Assembly: GCA_002869065.1 (NCBI GenBank)
Contig: PKTR01000003.1
Span: 90,891-154,890 of the forward strand
Length of the DNA: 64,000 nucleotides
Direction of reading: 5' to 3'
From: Hyphomicrobiales bacterium
GTDB lineage: Bacteria > Pseudomonadota > Alphaproteobacteria > Rhizobiales > Rhodobiaceae
Numbering within the stretch: the first letter of the stretch is position 1; every line of letters starts with the position of its first letter. The notes below the pieces were generated by a model. That model did not search any database, had not been told where the DNA came from, and saw only the letters and a program-made list of their open reading frames with translations. The position numbers and the translations under genes are program-made. This document shows positions 61,899-64,000 of this stretch, one piece after another.

Positions 61899-62228
61899 TC
61901 TTCTCTCCTGCTCACTCTCTGCCAACCAACGCAGGTAAGCTCTTTGATTCGCCGTATGAGACGGCGGTCGAATGGCCGGATAAATGGCTCGTCAAGCCGG
62001 ACTCGTCAACCGCTTAAAGGAAGATGACGGCAAGCCGAATACGCCATTCACATTCCATTCAGCGGCACATTTTTACCATGGTCTTCACTTATCGACGGCG
62101 TCGCCGATCATGAATGCCCCGAGGGACGCCTTTCGCCCGGGGCGCGATGACAGAGGCAACAAGCGGCGACCCTGGCTACCAGCGACACGGGATTGGGGCG
62201 GCAGCCAACATCTGGGACGGACAACACA
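61899..62228. other. Divergent intergenic region thrS/RTX gene
   Basis: This 330-bp region contains the promoters of thrS (minus) and the RTX-like gene (plus). A GC-rich hairpin (GCCCCG near 62114 against CGGGGC near 62136) is visible, without a T-run. I see no gene and no T-box-like leader; T-boxes are not expected in this group. Confidence 0.5.
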
Positions 62229-63077
62229 ATGGCTATCATTCACGGTTCCGACTACAACGACGACCTCTACGGCACCGCCGGCGATGACGACATCTTCGGC
62301 TATTTCGGCGAAGACCTGATCTACGGGTATGGCGGCCGCGACTACATCGACGGTGGCTTTCACAACGACACCATCTATGGCGGCAATGGCGCCGACTATC
62401 TGCGCGGCGGCCGCGGTCACGACTACATCAACGGCGGTAACGGCATCGACGTCGCGAGCTACACTAACCACGGCACATGGGTCGACGTCGACCTCGCCGC
62501 CCGCTCGTCGACCGACGGCTATGGCTATGTCGATGACCTCATCAAAATCGAGGATGTGATCGGCTCCGAGTACAGCGACGTCATCGCCGGCAACTTCAAG
62601 GACAACCTGATTTTCGGCGGCAACGGGTCCGACGATCTTTTCGGCGCCGGCGGCAACGATACGCTGAAGGGTGGATACGGTCGCGACCTCATCCGCGGTG
62701 AAGCGGGAGCGGACCGGATTGTCGGCGGCGCGCATGATGACCGCCTGTTCGGCGACAATGGCGCCGACCGGTTGTTCGGCAACGCGGGCTTCGACACGCT
62801 CAATGGCGGCCGCGGCAACGATGTGATGACCGGCGGCCCGGGCGATGACGTCTTCGTCTATTCGAGCTTCACCGGCGACACGGATCGTATCGTCGACTTC
62901 CAGGATGATGTCGACTGGCTGCGCCTCAATGTCGGCGCCGGCGAAACCCTCGCCGACGTGCTGGCAATGGCGACCCAGAGCGGTTCGGATGTCGTGTTCG
63001 ATTTCGGCAGCAACGAGATCCTGACAGTGAAGAACATCACCATCGCCGATCTGTCCGACGACATCATTCTCGTCTGA
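62229..63077 (+). CDS. RTX-type calcium-binding protein
   Basis: The 282-residue acidic protein has many nonapeptide repeats of the GGxGxDxUx type (GYGGRDYIDGGFHNDTIYGG; GGNGADYLRGGRGHDYINGG; GGPGDDVFVYS), in two blocks (about 15-85 and 120-215). The C-terminal end (IVDFQDDVDWLRL; EILTVKNITIADLSDDIIL) acts as the usual type I secretion signal region. No protease or lipase domain is present. It probably folds on calcium outside the cell. ATG 62229 is chosen; the ribosome site is weak. A terminator follows. Confidence 0.9.
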   Translation: MAIIHGSDYNDDLYGTAGDDDIFGYFGEDLIYGYGGRDYIDGGFHNDTIYGGNGADYLRGGRGHDYINGGNGIDVASYTNHGTWVDVDLAARSSTDGYGYVDDLIKIEDVIGSEYSDVIAGNFKDNLIFGGNGSDDLFGAGGNDTLKGGYGRDLIRGEAGADRIVGGAHDDRLFGDNGADRLFGNAGFDTLNGGRGNDVMTGGPGDDVFVYSSFTGDTDRIVDFQDDVDWLRLNVGAGETLADVLAMATQSGSDVVFDFGSNEILTVKNITIADLSDDIILV

Positions 63078-63130
63078 TCCAACCTGCGGGTATAACGGCC
63101 GCCCTCCCCGGCCCAATCAGACCGCAAACA

Positions 63131-63156
63131 GAAACGCCCGGCTCGCCGGGCGTTTC
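63131..63156 (+). terminator. Hairpin after the RTX gene
   Basis: GAAACGCCCGGC (63131-63142) pairs perfectly with GCCGGGCGTTTC (63145-63156). The T-run behind it is short (TTTCTCATTTG). It ends the RTX transcript. Confidence 0.75.
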
Positions 63157-63228
63157 TCATTTGTGTGATCCCCTTTCAAGGATTTTTCCCCTAAGCTCAA
63201 TTCGGGAAACAAAGGAGGGGATTCCAAC

Positions 63229-63600
63229 ATGCGTATTCTGACGACGATTTCGCTCGCCCTTTTGACTGCGCTCGCAGCGCCGGCTTTCGCCGGGGTCGCC
63301 CCATCGGCATCGACACAGCGACCCGTCGCGACCGCACCGGCTCAGCAGGACGGGCTGATCCGCGTTGCCGCCGCCCGCAAATACTTCGTTGTGCTCGGCT
63401 CGTTCCGCTCGCGCGGCGCCGCCAATCAGCGCTGTTCGATGTTCGGTGACGGCTATGTCGTCTCGACCAACGACTACCCGAATTTCCGCAACGGCTACTG
63501 GGCCTGCGTCATCGGCCCGCTTTCGCGCGGTGAAGCCGACGACCAGATGTGGGCCTCGAAGGAAGCCGTGCCGGACGCCTATGTGAAGGCGGGGTGGTAA
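63229..63600 (+). CDS. Secreted SPOR-domain-like protein
   Basis: The 123-residue protein has a signal peptide (MRILTTISLALLTALAAPAF), an Ala/Pro/Ser linker, and a C-terminal SPOR-like module (KYFVVLGSFRSRGAANQRCSMFGDGYVVSTNDYPNFRNGYWACVIGPLSRGEA). Two Cys in the module may pair. SPOR modules bind denuded peptidoglycan. AAAGGAGGGG precedes the ATG. It stands alone between terminators. Confidence 0.85.
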   Translation: MRILTTISLALLTALAAPAFAGVAPSASTQRPVATAPAQQDGLIRVAAARKYFVVLGSFRSRGAANQRCSMFGDGYVVSTNDYPNFRNGYWACVIGPLSRGEADDQMWASKEAVPDAYVKAGW

Positions 63601-63631
63601 TACGCGCGTATTCCCGAACCGAAGGTCCGCG

Positions 63632-63680
63632 TGAGCGAATAGTGGGAACCGGTTTTCGGACAAGAATACGCGGGAAAACA
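63632..63680. repeat. Second copy of the dispersed intergenic repeat
   Basis: The segment with GTGGGAACCGGTTTTCGG shares TTTTCGGACAAGAA and the following CGCG with the repeat at 14151-14170 (two changes over 20 bp). This is the form of a common rhizobial intergenic element. It lies in the gap between the SPOR gene and yidD. Confidence 0.55.
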
Positions 63681-63725
63681 AACCGCAAAAAGCTCATACG
63701 AAGACCGGAGTGCATTAGCCCACGC

Positions 63726-64000
63726 TCAATCGTCGAGCCGGGTCGCCGGGTCGATGTGCTTGCCGGTCCAGCGCGCATAGCGCCACGGCAGATACCAGCG
63801 CGCGTCTCGCGGTTTTTCCTCGGGGATCGGATCGAACCCCGAGGATCCCCAGGGATTGCAGCGCAGGATACGGGCCAGTGCCATCCAGCCGCCCGGCCAG
63901 AAGCCATGCCGCTCGATCGCCTGATCGGCATAGTCTGAACAGGTCGGCAGATGCCGGCACTGCCGGCCGACCAGCGGCGACAGGACGATCTGATAGACCC
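63726..64000 (-). CDS. yidD: YidD, membrane protein insertion efficiency factor (start beyond the window)
   Basis: The reading frame enters from the window end and stops at 63726. It has VYQIVLSPLVGRQCRHLPTC, then SDYADQAIERHGFWPGGWM and RILRCNPWGSSGFDPIP, the YidD signature with its three conserved Cys. The family helps YidC-mediated membrane insertion. The N-terminus is outside the window. The C-terminal extension (WYLPWRYARWTGKHIDPATRLDD) is longer than in E. coli YidD. Confidence 0.9.
   Translation of the reverse strand, partial: VYQIVLSPLVGRQCRHLPTCSDYADQAIERHGFWPGGWMALARILRCNPWGSSGFDPIPEEKPRDARWYLPWRYARWTGKHIDPATRLDD

Noticed and set aside
61899-62100. A T-box or other leader regulating thrS
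   Set aside because: No specifier loop or antiterminator pattern is visible, and T-boxes are essentially absent from alphaproteobacteria.

Overview
The window looks like chromosomal DNA of a GC-rich alphaproteobacterium, most likely a member of the Hyphomicrobiales (Rhizobiales). The support is the gene families (fused nirDL, a DUF2336 protein, the CutA/NadK/ThrS housekeeping set), the TTGAC-N4-GTCAA regulatory boxes, and a hairpin repeat of rhizobial style. The species cannot be named from the sequence alone. The taxonomic placement is inference; the gene calls below rest on motifs visible in the translations.

Region 1 (1-5555) is accessory. It opens inside a CRISPR array with 21 full 36-bp repeats, 21 spacers of 29-30 bp and a decayed right end. 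A frameshifted IS3-family transposase follows, with a lone degenerate CRISPR repeat on its far side. Next is a single phage tail tape-measure-like gene without phage neighbours. No cas gene is visible. Region 2 (5556-10543) is a roughly 4.9-kb integrated element. It carries a tyrosine integrase, five small genes including DNA-binding proteins, an unknown integrase-coupled gene and a secreted protein. A 49-bp direct repeat that is the 3' part of tRNA-Thr(TGT) flanks it, and helically phased 8-bp repeats lie just inside each end.

Region 3 (10823-29833) is a denitrification supercluster. On the minus strand, nirS is followed by a multihaem NirT-like cytochrome, a cupredoxin, the haem d1 assembly genes nirE-C-F-DL-G-H-J-N, and a hemerythrin. 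On the plus strand lies norCBQDEF. A Dnr/NnrR-type regulator gene faces the nor operon. NirS reduces nitrite to nitric oxide, NorCB reduces nitric oxide to nitrous oxide, NorQ/NorD activate NorCB, and the other nir genes make haem d1. Four TTGAC-N4-GTCAA boxes precede nirE, nirS, norC and a non-coding stretch. The last box sits at class II spacing from a possible -10 and upstream of a strong intrinsic terminator, which together suggest a roughly 139-nt anaerobically controlled small RNA.

Region 4 (30066-45962) is mostly nutrient uptake and catabolism: an AspT/YidE-type transporter, an FAD/FMN oxidoreductase of the trimethylamine/dimethylglycine dehydrogenase type, a pyroglutamyl peptidase, a TRAP substrate-binding protein, an M19 dipeptidase with a complete Dpp-type ABC transporter, three genes of unknown function, and methylmalonate-semialdehyde dehydrogenase. 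Region 5 (46205-64000) mixes cytochrome c', small unknown genes, CutA, NAD kinase, a response regulator/Hpt/DUF2336 signalling group, a lytic transglycosylase, a MaoC/CitE pair, flavin enzymes, a thioesterase, an acyltransferase, threonyl-tRNA synthetase, an RTX protein, a SPOR protein and the start-truncated yidD at the window edge.
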